Part shown: positions 44,189 through 53,341 of the stretch, piece after piece
Layout of the letters: each line of letters starts with the position of its first letter
Numbering within the stretch: position 1 is the first letter of the stretch
Assembly (NCBI RefSeq): GCF_000282135.1
Contig: NZ_AKJW01000118.1
Span: forward strand, 16,066-80,065
DNA length: 64,000 nt
Direction of reading: 5' to 3'
From: Herbaspirillum sp. CF444
Lineage (GTDB): Bacteria; Pseudomonadota; Gammaproteobacteria; Burkholderiales; Burkholderiaceae_D
Notes under the pieces: generated by a model
What the model was told of the DNA's origin: nothing
The model's input: the letters and a program-made list of their open reading frames with translations, nothing else
Database searches by the model: none
Position numbers and translations under genes: made by a program

Positions 44189-45148
44189 TTATTTTGCTTT
44201 TCTTGTTTTCGGTTTGACGCCGATGTTGCCGGCAGCGCGCTCTTCCGCACCGCAGAGATAATCGTACAAGGCCTGCGACACCGGCGACAAACCCCTGGGA
44301 TCGCGCACGACGATCTTCAGCTCGCGGCTGGCCCAGTCGTCGCTGAGCGGGATTGCGGTGAGGCCGAGCGAGCGGCCGATGGCTTCGTATACGCCGGAAG
44401 GAATCACGCCGAGGCCCATGCCCGCCTGCGCCATGCGGCACACCGCATCGAAGCCCGGCACGTGGATGCGCATCTTCAGCGACTTGCCGCTGGAGCGCGC
44501 CGCCAGATGCGTGCGCGCGTTGATGGAGCTGTCGGCGTGCAGGCCGACGTGATCGTAGTCGAGCGTGTCGGCGAAGCTCGCGCTCTTGCGTCCGGCCAGT
44601 GCGTGATTGTCGCGCATCACCAGCACCAGGCGGTCGCGCCGGTACAGCGTGGTGTGCAGATCATGGGTTTCGGTGTCGCCGGAACAGATGCCGAGATCGG
44701 CCCAGCTGTCCTGCACGCCTTTGACGACGCTGCCGCTGGGACGCTCTTCCAGGTCGAGCTTGACCTGCTCGTGCAATTGCGTGAAGGCCATCAGGTCTTC
44801 GGGCAGGAATTCGACGATGGCCGACAGGTTCGCCACCATGCGCACATAGCCGCGCACGCCTTGCGCATGTTCGGCCAGTTCGAGGCCGATGGTTTCGACA
44901 CTGAGCAGCACGCGACGCGCGTGGGTGAACAAGGTCTCGCCTGCCGGCGTCAGCACCATGCCGCGCGCATGCCGCACGAACAGCGCCACGCCGATGGCCT
45001 GCTCCAGCTCCACCAAGCGTTTGCTGGCGGCGGACACGGCGATGGACTCGCGCGCCGCGGCGCGCGTGAGCGTGCCTTCTTCCTGCACCGAGACAAACAA
45101 ACGCAAGGTGGTGAGATCGAGCCGGCGCAAGAGATTATTGACCATCAT
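44189..45148 (-). CDS. LysR-family transcriptional regulator
   Basis: 319 residues. The HTH reads TTLRLFVSVQEEGTLTRAAARESIAVSAASKRLVELEQAIGVALFVRHARGMVLTPAGETLF in separate motifs typical of the LysR family that regulate catabolic CoA-transferase operons. The binding domain has VKLDLEERPSG and LGVIPSGVYEAI. It lies upstream of the CaiB gene on the same strand, 100 bases apart, so it may be transcribed with the set or from its own promoter. Two ATG codons at 45148 and 45145 are possible. Confidence 0.9.
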   Translation of the reverse strand: MMVNNLLRRLDLTTLRLFVSVQEEGTLTRAAARESIAVSAASKRLVELEQAIGVALFVRHARGMVLTPAGETLFTHARRVLLSVETIGLELAEHAQGVRGYVRMVANLSAIVEFLPEDLMAFTQLHEQVKLDLEERPSGSVVKGVQDSWADLGICSGDTETHDLHTTLYRRDRLVLVMRDNHALAGRKSASFADTLDYDHVGLHADSSINARTHLAARSSGKSLKMRIHVPGFDAVCRMAQAGMGLGVIPSGVYEAIGRSLGLTAIPLSDDWASRELKIVVRDPRGLSPVSQALYDYLCGAEERAAGNIGVKPKTRKAK

Positions 45149-45241
45149 CGTTGAGTTGTTTCCGAGGCTGCGGACAAGCGAATGGCGCTCAGTGTGCCAC
45201 TACTTGTCGTGGCGTGCACGCAGGGCGCCGCCAAAGACGCA

Positions 45242-47017
45242 TCAACGATGACCGCGACCGCCGTCCTTTTCGTTCTTGCGCCCGGCTGCCTTGTCTTCGT
45301 ACATGCCGTGATCGGCCAGCTTGATCAGCGTCTCGGCGTCCTTGCCGTCTTGCGGATAGAAGGACACGCCGATGGACGCGCCGACCGTCATGCCGTCGGC
45401 GCCCTCGACCTCCTCCAGGCACAGCAGCGGCGGCGCGAGGGCGTCCTCGATCTTCTTCCTGACCTTGTCGGCGAAATCGGTCTCGGCAATGCCCCAGAAC
45501 ACCAGCACGAACTCGTCGCCGCCGAAGCGCGCCACCACGTCGTCTTCGCGCATGATGGTGCGCAGGCGCTGGCCGACTTCGATCAGCGTGAGGTCGCCGT
45601 ATTCATGACCGAGCTTGTCGTTGATGGCCTTGAAGCGGTTGAGATCGATGAACATCACGGTGAAATGCTCGAACAGTTCGGCGGCGCGACGGCCGCGTTT
45701 GTGCACGGCGGCGTCGAGATAGCGCAGCAAGGCGGCGCGGCTGGTGACGCCGGTAAGCTTGTCGGTGCTGAGTTCGCTCTGCATTTCCATGAAACTTTGG
45801 GCGAGCTGGCCGATTTCGTCGCGCCGTTCGATCTTCAGCGCCACATTCATCTGGCCTTTGCCGATGCGCGCGGCGGCGCGCGACAGGCGGCGCACGTCGC
45901 GCACCACCCAATGCACCACGCTCAGTCCCAGCAACAGCGCGATGGCCACCGCAAACACGGCGATCACCACGGTCCAGCGCGCATTCTTGTCCAACGTGTC
46001 GAGGAAGTCGCCGCGCGGCACCGCGACCACCGTCACCCACGACAGGCCGGCGTTGTCGCGCACCCACGAATAGGCGGCATAAATCACTTCGCCGTCGGCC
46101 CCCTGGAAGGTAAAGGTATTGTCGGTGCCGCCGAGATTCTCTTCCTGGGCCAGATGCGTCTGCAAGGTCGCATAGGCGTTGCGGATGGTGGAATTTTTGC
46201 TGGCTTCGGCACGCAGGCGCCCGAGCTGTCCCTGCTGGTCGGTGAAGATGTTCTCGCCGTCGGAAGAGGCGATCAGGTTGCCGTTCGATTCCATGATGAA
46301 GGCAATGCCGCGCGGGCTGACATGCAGGTCGTGGATGAAGTCATTGAGCGCCTTGAGCGAGACGTCGGTGGCGATCACGCCCTCGAACTGGCCGTTCGCC
46401 GCCAACACGCGCCGCGCGCGCGTAGCGACCAGATCCTTGTCCCAGTAATTGATGTAAATCTCGCTCCAGGCATCGCGGTCGCTGTTCTGGCCCGCGGCGT
46501 ACCACGGCCGCAGGCGCGGATCGAACTTGGTCTCGTCGTTCTTGGGCATGCTGAGCTGGCCGTTGATGCTGTCGAAGCGATAGGCGCTGCGATAATCCAC
46601 CGCGGCGCGCTTGACGCGCAGTTCGGCGTCGTCGACGCCATAGCGGAACAAACCGACGAAGTCGCCGCTGCGATTGCCGTAGAAGACGTAGTTGTTGAGA
46701 TCCGGATGCATGGACGTGGCGCTCCAGAAGCGCGCGCGGATGGCGTCGAGGTCGACATTGATGTCGGGACCCGCAGGCAGGCCGCGCGGGAATGCCGATT
46801 CGAGCACGGAGGTGGCGCCGTCGATATGCCGCTGTACGGTAAGCGCGACGCGATCGGCGGTCTGGTCGAGCATTTGCTCGGCCACCGACACAATGGCATG
46901 CCGTCCGGCAAAATACGACAGCAGTCCGACCAGCAGCGACAACACGAGGATGAGGACAACAAACGGCAGAATCAGCACCTTCGCCAGCGAAGATGACGAG
47001 CGCAGTATATGAATCAT
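45242..47017 (-). CDS. Membrane-bound diguanylate cyclase (dCACHE-HAMP-GGDEF)
   Basis: 591 residues. Membrane segment 1 (about 12-40) precedes a large periplasmic CACHE-like sensor domain with YVFYGNRSGDFVGLFRY and DPRLRPWYAAG, then a second membrane segment near 350-370 (VVIAVFAVAIALLLG) and HAMP. The GGDEF domain (about 420-590) has the intact active site RFGGDEF and an inhibitory RxxD site five residues before it (REDD-VVARF-GGDEF), so it should make c-di-GMP under feedback control. No EAL domain. The upstream region carries ten-base tandem repeats. Confidence 0.93.
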   Translation of the reverse strand: MIHILRSSSSLAKVLILPFVVLILVLSLLVGLLSYFAGRHAIVSVAEQMLDQTADRVALTVQRHIDGATSVLESAFPRGLPAGPDINVDLDAIRARFWSATSMHPDLNNYVFYGNRSGDFVGLFRYGVDDAELRVKRAAVDYRSAYRFDSINGQLSMPKNDETKFDPRLRPWYAAGQNSDRDAWSEIYINYWDKDLVATRARRVLAANGQFEGVIATDVSLKALNDFIHDLHVSPRGIAFIMESNGNLIASSDGENIFTDQQGQLGRLRAEASKNSTIRNAYATLQTHLAQEENLGGTDNTFTFQGADGEVIYAAYSWVRDNAGLSWVTVVAVPRGDFLDTLDKNARWTVVIAVFAVAIALLLGLSVVHWVVRDVRRLSRAAARIGKGQMNVALKIERRDEIGQLAQSFMEMQSELSTDKLTGVTSRAALLRYLDAAVHKRGRRAAELFEHFTVMFIDLNRFKAINDKLGHEYGDLTLIEVGQRLRTIMREDDVVARFGGDEFVLVFWGIAETDFADKVRKKIEDALAPPLLCLEEVEGADGMTVGASIGVSFYPQDGKDAETLIKLADHGMYEDKAAGRKNEKDGGRGHR

Positions 47018-47050
47018 GGAACGTCCCCTCTTTGTATTTCTGTTTGTTGT

Positions 47051-47130
47051 TGCCTGATGTTCCCTGATGCTGCTTGATACTGCTTGATACTGCTTGATAC
47101 TGCTTGATACTGCTTGATGTTACCTGATGT
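47051..47130. repeat. Eight tandem 10-bp repeats
   Basis: Eight consecutive decamers of the form TGCTTGATAC run from 47051 to 47130: the middle four (47071-47110) are identical, and flanking copies vary (TGCCTGATGT, TCCCTGATGC, TGCTTGATGT, TACCTGATGT). The array lies 34 bases upstream of the diguanylate cyclase ATG, in its promoter or leader. The period of 10 equals about one helical turn. Copy number could vary by slippage. Confidence 0.8.
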
Positions 47131-47222
47131 CACTCTTTGCGAGACGGCGATCCGTCTGAGTATTATCGGCAGAATGAGACGCAAAATGAAGTAATTCCGC
47201 AATGAAATTTTCGGCACGCAAG

Positions 47223-47265
47223 AAAACACCCCGCCGGCCTCCATGCTGCAGAAGCGGACGGGGTG
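47223..47265 (-). terminator. Rho-independent terminator of the chemoreceptor gene
   Basis: On the minus strand CACCCCG and CGGGGTG pair (with further GTCC/GGC pairing) and are followed by TTTTC. It lies 39 bases after the chemoreceptor stop. Confidence 0.75.
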
Positions 47266-47303
47266 AGGAGATGACTATCCATGCCGATCCGGCATGGGAG
47301 CGA

Positions 47304-49028
47304 TCAGGCGCGCTTGCGCTGGTGGCTGAGTTGCGGAGCGGGATTCACGACCCTGGCGCCGACCGGGCGCAGCGGCACGATGTTGCCGGCGTTCACCGGT
47401 GAAACAACTTGCGCACCCGGCGCTTCCAGGCTGAATACGCCGACGGCGTGGTTGAGGCTGGCGGCCTGGTCCTGCAAGGTGCCGACGGCAGCGCTGGCTT
47501 GCTCCACCAGGGCGGCGTTCTGCTGCGTGACCTGATCCATCAGGGCAATCGCGCGATGCACCTCTTCGATGCCGATGCTTTGCTCGTGACTGGCGGCCGA
47601 GATTTCACCGACCACGTCGGTCACGCGCTTCACGCTGGAAACGATCTGTTCCATGGTGTCGCCGGCTTGCTCGACCAGTCTGGCGCCGGTGTCGACTTTT
47701 TCCACCGAGTCGTCGATCAGTTGCTTGATCTCTTTCGCCGCGGCCGAACTGCGTTGCGCCAGGCTGCGCACCTCCGTCGCCACCACCGCGAAACCGCGGC
47801 CCTGCTCGCCGGCGCGCGCCGCTTCCACCGCGGCATTCAAGGCCAGGATATTGGTCTGGAAGGCGATGCCGTCGATCACGCCGATGATGTCGACGATGCG
47901 GCGCGACGAGGTGTTGATCGAATCCATGGTCTGCACCACCTGGCCGACGATGGCGCCGCCCTGCATGGCGATGTCGGAAGCGTTGCGCGCCAGCTGGTTG
48001 GCCTGGCGGGCATTGTCGTCGTTCTGCTTCACGGTCGAGGTCAGTTGTTCCATCGCCGACGCGGTTTCTTCCAGCGAAGCGGCCTGGTCTTCGGTACGCG
48101 CGGCGAGGTCGCGGTTGCCTTCGGCGATCTGGCTGCTGATTTCGGTCACGCCGGCGGCGGCGTCGCGCACTTCGCTGACGGTATTGCGCAGGTTGCTGCT
48201 CATTTCGGACAAGGCCGCCATGATGCTGTTGCGGGCGGCGCCGTCCTTGTTGACGTCGACGGCGTCGAGCGCGTGGTAGAGCTCGCCGCGATCGACCGCG
48301 AAGGCCAGTTCCTTGACCTCATCCGGTTCGGCGCCGAGCGCGCGGCGGATATAGCGCGTGATCAAGGTGGCCAGCACCACGCCGGCCACCATCGCCACCG
48401 CGAGGAAAGTCAGCATCAGCGCCTGAAAGCCATGCGCCAGATTGCGTGCCCGGGCCGATTCGTCCTGCGTCATCTGTTCTTGCAGATCGATGAATTTGTT
48501 GATCGACGCCAGCCATGCGGTGAAGGCCGGCTTGCCCTGCTGCAGCATGATCCGGCGGGCGCCGTCGATGTCGCCGGCGGTGCGCGCGGCGATGATCTTT
48601 TGCACCAACGGCATGGCGCGCGCTTCGATGTCCTTGATCGCGGCGAGGTCGGCGCGTTCTTCGGCGCGCACCTTCTTGCCCTGCTCGCCGGCGAAGATGG
48701 CGTCCAGCGGCCGGGCCGATTGCTGGTAGTCGTTGTCCAGTTTGCCGATCAGGCCGATGACGTCCCTGACCTCGGCGTCGCCCACCAGCGTCAGGTCGCG
48801 CAAGGCGATGGCGCGGTCATGCACGCTGCCGCGGAAGTTGATGGCGTAACGCTGCTTGACGTTGTTGTCGTCGCTGATGGTAGTGAGGCTGCCTTCGATC
48901 GAGTTGACCTTCATGATGCTGAGGATGGTCAGCGCCAGCATCATGGCCAGCACGATGGCGAAACTGATGCCGAGGCGGGCCGCGACGCTGATGGCGGATC
49001 CTTTGGCAGGCCGAGATGAATTGTTCAT
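47304..49028 (-). CDS. Methyl-accepting chemotaxis protein
   Basis: 574 residues. Membrane segment 1 (about 15-38) precedes a four-helix-bundle ligand domain of about 150 residues ([18 protein letters not shown] region) and membrane segment 2 near 190-210. The HAMP region is unusual-looking ([15 protein letters not shown]). The cytoplasmic part has the signalling tip [30 protein letters not shown], and methylation-helix patterns on both sides. AGGGAG lies before ATG 49028. Tsr-like class with 4HB_MCP sensor; attractant unknown. It lies next to an orphan ABC binding protein gene. Confidence 0.93.
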   Translation of the reverse strand: MNNSSRPAKGSAISVAARLGISFAIVLAMMLALTILSIMKVNSIEGSLTTISDDNNVKQRYAINFRGSVHDRAIALRDLTLVGDAEVRDVIGLIGKLDNDYQQSARPLDAIFAGEQGKKVRAEERADLAAIKDIEARAMPLVQKIIAARTAGDIDGARRIMLQQGKPAFTAWLASINKFIDLQEQMTQDESARARNLAHGFQALMLTFLAVAMVAGVVLATLITRYIRRALGAEPDEVKELAFAVDRGELYHALDAVDVNKDGAARNSIMAALSEMSSNLRNTVSEVRDAAAGVTEISSQIAEGNRDLAARTEDQAASLEETASAMEQLTSTVKQNDDNARQANQLARNASDIAMQGGAIVGQVVQTMDSINTSSRRIVDIIGVIDGIAFQTNILALNAAVEAARAGEQGRGFAVVATEVRSLAQRSSAAAKEIKQLIDDSVEKVDTGARLVEQAGDTMEQIVSSVKRVTDVVGEISAASHEQSIGIEEVHRAIALMDQVTQQNAALVEQASAAVGTLQDQAASLNHAVGVFSLEAPGAQVVSPVNAGNIVPLRPVGARVVNPAPQLSHQRKRA

Positions 49029-49269
49029 GTGAAGCTCCCTGATGATTGACGCCTGCCGATGGCCGGGGCGATGTTTTTGTCTGCTGTCCGTTTGCGTGAA
49101 AGCAAGAAAATGGACATGGAGCAATCTTAGGGAAAATCAATCTCTAGGGAAAATTGATAGTCTTCATCAATCCAATAGCTTTTTACCGGTACAGCGGCCG
49201 GGCGCGGCTTGTAGCGCTTTTCCGGAAAAATGCCTGGAAGGCCGCGGCAGCAGAAAACCGCAGATTGGC

Positions 49270-49299
49270 AAAAAAACGCCGGTCATGACGTGACCGGCG
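49270..49299 (-). terminator. Rho-independent terminator after the ABC binding protein gene
   Basis: CGCCGGTCA and TGACCGGCG form a 9-bp stem with loop TGACG; on the minus strand a run of seven T follows. It closes the gene ending at 49309. Confidence 0.85.
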
Positions 49300-49308
49300 C
49301 GCCATCCA

Positions 49309-50538
49309 TCAGTCTGCTGCGCGCAGCTTCTTCACTTCCGCATCCGACGGCTGCAAACCGGCGCCGTCGACGTACACGAAACTGCTCATGATGCCCTTGC
49401 CGTCCTTGACGCCGGTGCGGCCGACGAAGGCGCCCAACGTGGACTGGTGATCCTGGGCGCGATAGACGATGGTCGCCACCGGCGTCTCCACCTTCAGGCC
49501 CGAGAACGCCGCCGCCAGCTTGTCGGAATCGGCGCTGCCCGCTTTCTTCAGACCCGCCGCAATCGACATCAGCGCGCTGTAGCCGACCAGCGATCCGTTG
49601 CGCGGGGTGTCGTTGTATTTCTTGCGATAGGCGTCGACGAATTTCTTGTGTTCAGGCGTGTTGATGGCGTACCAGGGATAGCCGGTGACGAGCCAGTTGC
49701 TCGGCGCTTCGGCGCGCAGCGGATCGAGATATTCCGGCTCGCCGGACAGCAGCGAAACGACTTCGCGTCCCTCGAACAAACCGCGCGTATTGCCGTCCCG
49801 CACGAACTTGCCGAGGTCGGCGGCAAACAGTACGTTGAAGATCGCGTCCGGCTTGGCGTCGGCCAGCGCCTGGGTCACCGCGCCGGCGTCGATCTTGCCC
49901 AGCGGCGTGGCTTGCTCGGCGACGAATTCGATGTCCGGCTGCGCCGCTTTCATCAGCGTCTTGAAGCTGGCGACGGCGGATTGTCCGTATTCATAATTTG
50001 GATAGACGATGGCCCAGCGCTTCTTCTTGAGCTTGGCCGCGTCCTTCACCAGCGACGCCACCAGCATGTAAGTCGATGGGCGCAGCCGATAGGTATATTT
50101 GTTGCCGTTGTGCCAGACGATCTTGTCGGTCAGCGGCTCGGCCGCGAGGAAAAATATCTTGCGCTGTTTGGCGTAGTCGGTCAACGCGAGACCGGTGTTG
50201 GAGAGAAAGCCGCCGAACAGCAGCGACACCTGCTCGCGCTTGACAAGCTCTTCGGCCACGCGCACCGAGTCGCCCGGATTGCCGTTGTCGTCGCGCGAAA
50301 TCACTTCCAGTTTCTTTCCAAGCACGCCGCCGCCGGCGTTGATTTCTTCCAGCGCCATTTCCCAGCCCTGGCGGTACGGCTCAAGGAAGGCCGGCTGCGC
50401 CTTGTAGCTGTTGATCTCGCCGATCTTGATGGTAGCTTGCGCCGAGGCGTTGATGGAAAAGCTGCCGGCGCCGAAAGCAAGGCTCGCCGCAGCGATGGTG
50501 AACTGCCATGAATGGTTGAAGCGATTGCGCGAAATCAT
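49309..50538 (-). CDS. ABC transporter substrate-binding protein, HAAT type (orphan)
   Basis: 409 residues. The signal peptide ends SINASAQA; the mature part is a type 1 periplasmic-binding fold with KIGEINSYKAQPAFLEPYRQGWEMALEEINAGGGVLGKKLE, SLLFGGFLSNTGLAL and WLVTGYPWY. Family members bind amino acids, amides or aromatic compounds. No permease or ATPase genes lie next to it; it stands alone beside a chemoreceptor. AAGGACA lies before ATG 50538. Confidence 0.9.
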   Translation of the reverse strand: MISRNRFNHSWQFTIAAASLAFGAGSFSINASAQATIKIGEINSYKAQPAFLEPYRQGWEMALEEINAGGGVLGKKLEVISRDDNGNPGDSVRVAEELVKREQVSLLFGGFLSNTGLALTDYAKQRKIFFLAAEPLTDKIVWHNGNKYTYRLRPSTYMLVASLVKDAAKLKKKRWAIVYPNYEYGQSAVASFKTLMKAAQPDIEFVAEQATPLGKIDAGAVTQALADAKPDAIFNVLFAADLGKFVRDGNTRGLFEGREVVSLLSGEPEYLDPLRAEAPSNWLVTGYPWYAINTPEHKKFVDAYRKKYNDTPRNGSLVGYSALMSIAAGLKKAGSADSDKLAAAFSGLKVETPVATIVYRAQDHQSTLGAFVGRTGVKDGKGIMSSFVYVDGAGLQPSDAEVKKLRAAD

Positions 50539-50636
50539 GATGTCCTTCCCTGTAAAGACGACAAGTATAGCGAGCGGCGGCACAACGCACAGAAAGCGCG
50601 AATTGGCGGCAATCCGACACAACACCGACGCCAAGA

Positions 50637-50665
50637 TTGCGAGATCGCATCCGCGCAAGTATCAT
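50637..50665 (+). promoter_or_regulatory. Candidate sigma-70 promoter of the B12 operon
   Basis: TTGCGA (50637-50642) and TATCAT (50660-50665) are separated by 17 bases, fitting a -35/-10 pair with transcription starting near 50672, just before the riboswitch. Confidence 0.5.
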
Positions 50666-50674
50666 GGCGGGGTT

Positions 50675-50905
50675 TTGGTGCTCGCAATCAGATTCCTTGA
50701 TTGCAGTTAAACGGGAAACACGCGCTCCGGTCAGGTAACTATCCGATGACTGCAGCGACAAACGTGTGCTGTCCCCGCAACGGTAAAACAGGCGCCGTGC
50801 AGGATGTTGCTGCATGGCAGGTTGTCTCAATAGTCCACTGTGCCGCTTCAGATTTCAGGCATGGGAAGGCGAGGCGATCGGTCCTGTTAGCCCGGATACC
50901 GGCCA
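50675..50905 (+). ncRNA. Cobalamin riboswitch
   Basis: Ordered aptamer features are present: GGTGCTCGCAATCAG (P2), TTAAACGGGAAACACG, TGTCCCCGCAACGGTAA, CCACTGTG, ATGGGAAGGCGAGGCG and finally the B12 box AGCCCGGATACCGGCC at 50889-50904. This matches the class I AdoCbl-type consensus in order and spacing. A CCGGCC (50899-50904) can pair with GGCCGG (50924-50929), a candidate expression platform. It precedes the TonB-dependent receptor, so cobalamin should reduce expression of the uptake operon. Edges are approximate. Confidence 0.9.
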
Positions 50906-51175
50906 GAACGGATGGAAGCGAGCGGCCGGGGTGTGCCGTGAACTGCGAAACGCTGCACACGCACACCGAATCTGAATCCGCCGCACCGCGCCCTTCGGCT
51001 CTTGCCCAAGGCTGCCGGTTCGTCGCGCCCGTCACGTCCGATGTCCGTCGCGCACCGCTTCGCTTTTCACTCTCACACTGTTTGCCAGCTTCCTTTGATC
51101 ACGACGCGCGGGGATGCGCGCCGTACAAAAACAGATCGTCACAATCAGACTCGACGGTCATCAAAGGGAATTCAC

Positions 51176-53341
51176 ATGAAACACTCGCCACCGCTGCGCG
51201 CAGGCAAACTGCGTCGCTCGTCCTGCGCCATTGCAATCACCGGCGCGCTCGGCGCTGCCTCCGCCGCAGCCCAGACCACCGACCAGGCCTCCCTGCCCGA
51301 GATCACCGTCTCGGCGCCCGACAACAGCAGCTCGCTGAAAACGCCATCGACCGCCGGCGGCCGTCTCAACCTGACGCCGCTGGAAACACCGGCCAGCGTC
51401 GCCGTCATCATGGGCGACACCATCCGCGAGCGCGGCTATCAAACCCTGCTCGACGCCGAAACGCGCGCGCCCGGCATCACCTCGGTGCCGTTCTCGGGCA
51501 ACGGCAACAACTCGCTGTCGGCGCGCGGCTTCTACGGTCCCAATTCGATTTCCCAGCTGTACGACGGCTTGCAGCTGTACAACGCCGGCGGCGTGGTGAC
51601 CTTCCCGGTCGATCCGTGGAACGTGGAACGCGTGGAATTCCTCAACGGTCCGGCATCGGTGCTGTACGGCACCGGCTTCGTCGGCGGCGCGGTCAACGTC
51701 GTGCCCAAGCGGCCCGACCTGAAACAGCAATCCAATGAAGTGCAATTTTCGGCCGGCTCCTTCGGCACCTACCGCAAGGCCTTCGACAGCACCGGCCCGC
51801 TCAGCGACACGCTGGCGTATCGCCTTGACGTCAGCCACATCAATTCCGACGGCTGGATGGAACGCGGCCGCAGCGACAGCCTGACGGTATCCGGCTCGCT
51901 GCTGTGGAAAGCCACGCGCGACCTGACCCTGACGCTGGCGAATGATTATGCCGATATCCATCCGGGCAGCTACGAAGGCACGCCCATCGTCAACGGCGCC
52001 ATCGTGCCCGGCACGCGCTTCAAGAACTACAACGTCGACGACGCCCAGGTGCGCTTCACCGAAAACCGCACCTACCTGCGCGCGCGCTACGAACTCAGCG
52101 ACAAGGTCGTGCTCAACAACGACATCTATCTGATCAAGCATGACCGTCGCTACAAGGAAACCTACACTTATACCTACAACCCGACCACGGGTAATGTGAC
52201 GCGCTCCAACTACCGCGACATCGTCGGCGCACAAACGCAATACGGCGACCACGGCTATGCCACCATCGACAGCGAACTGTTCGGCAACAAGAACCAGCTG
52301 GTGGTCGGCTTCGACTTCAACCGCTCGCTGTACGACCGCAACGACAACACCAACACCTCGGGCAATTTCGCCGGGTCGAGCACGGTCAATGCGCTCAATT
52401 TCAACCCGGGCGTTTTCGCGCAAGGCAACTCGCCGGCGATCCGCGCCCTGTATCGCGTGACCGTCGACCAGGCCGGCCTGTTCCTGCAAGACCGCTACCA
52501 GTTGAGCAAACAATGGGCCGTCACCGGCGGCCTGCGCGGCGACAACTACCAGACCAGGCGCGACGATTTCATCACGCTGACCAGCGCCAACGGCAACCAG
52601 AACGCGGTGTCGTGGAATACCGGCGTGGTCTTCACGCCGGTCGACGACACCTCGCTGTATGCGCAATACGCGGTCGCCTCCGACCCGGTCACGTCGCTGG
52701 CGAGCATCAGCGCGTCGCAAATGCAGTACGGCGTTTCCAAGGGCAAGCAGGCCGAAGTGGGCGTCAAGCAAGCCTTGTGGAACGGCCGCGTGGAATGGAC
52801 GCTGGCGGCGTATCGCATCATCAAGAACAACCTGCTGGCGCCGAGCATCAACAACGTGTCGATCTCCGATACGGTCGGCCAGCAATCCTCGCGCGGCCTG
52901 GAAGGTTCGCTGACCTTCAAGCTCAACGACGACTGGCGCGTGGAAGCCAACGCCTCGGTGCTGCAGGCGCGCTTCGACAACTTCGTCGCCACGGTCAACG
53001 GCAAGGCGACCTCGCTCGCCGGTTATCGTCCGCAGTTCGTCCCGAAGCGCACCGGCAACCTGTTCGTGCTGTGGAACGTCACGCCGCAATGGGAAGCCCG
53101 CACCGGCGCCCACTACGTCAGCGACCGCTATTCGGACAACACCGACCAGTCGCGCCTGCCGGCTTACACCGTGCTCGACGCCGGCCTGGCCTGGAAGGTG
53201 TCGCCGAAGCTGAAGTTCGACTTCCGCATCGACAACATCGCCGACAAGGTCTACGCCGCATCGACCTACGCCGGAACGGCGACGCAGTGGATCCTGGGCG
53301 CGCCGCGCACTTACACCATGACCATGAACTATGCATTCTGA
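51176..53341 (+). CDS. TonB-dependent receptor, siderophore-type sequence, under B12 riboswitch
   Basis: 721 residues. Signal peptide ends near SAAAQT; LPEITVSAPDN is a TonB-box-like segment; the plug reads TPASVAVIMGDTIRERG and VEFLNGPASVLYGTGFVGGAVNVVPKRP, which is the ferric-siderophore (FhuA/FpvA/FhuE) subfamily pattern rather than BtuB. A 22-strand barrel ends in TYTMTMNYAF. Given the riboswitch, the substrate is probably cobalamin or another corrinoid; a siderophore is the alternative. ATG 51176 follows AAAGGGAA. Overlaps the next gene by 11 bases. Confidence 0.88.
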   Translation: MKHSPPLRAGKLRRSSCAIAITGALGAASAAAQTTDQASLPEITVSAPDNSSSLKTPSTAGGRLNLTPLETPASVAVIMGDTIRERGYQTLLDAETRAPGITSVPFSGNGNNSLSARGFYGPNSISQLYDGLQLYNAGGVVTFPVDPWNVERVEFLNGPASVLYGTGFVGGAVNVVPKRPDLKQQSNEVQFSAGSFGTYRKAFDSTGPLSDTLAYRLDVSHINSDGWMERGRSDSLTVSGSLLWKATRDLTLTLANDYADIHPGSYEGTPIVNGAIVPGTRFKNYNVDDAQVRFTENRTYLRARYELSDKVVLNNDIYLIKHDRRYKETYTYTYNPTTGNVTRSNYRDIVGAQTQYGDHGYATIDSELFGNKNQLVVGFDFNRSLYDRNDNTNTSGNFAGSSTVNALNFNPGVFAQGNSPAIRALYRVTVDQAGLFLQDRYQLSKQWAVTGGLRGDNYQTRRDDFITLTSANGNQNAVSWNTGVVFTPVDDTSLYAQYAVASDPVTSLASISASQMQYGVSKGKQAEVGVKQALWNGRVEWTLAAYRIIKNNLLAPSINNVSISDTVGQQSSRGLEGSLTFKLNDDWRVEANASVLQARFDNFVATVNGKATSLAGYRPQFVPKRTGNLFVLWNVTPQWEARTGAHYVSDRYSDNTDQSRLPAYTVLDAGLAWKVSPKLKFDFRIDNIADKVYAASTYAGTATQWILGAPRTYTMTMNYAF

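Noticed and set aside
47014..47244. 76-codon frame through the 10-bp repeats, ending ATGA at the diguanylate cyclase start
   Set aside because: Its start lies inside the chemoreceptor terminator hairpin and the sequence shows only repeat-derived peptide. Interesting geometry but no support as a gene.
51161..53113. 650-codon minus-strand frame opposite the TonB receptor
   Set aside because: Antisense shadow of the receptor; no domain and no plausible start context.
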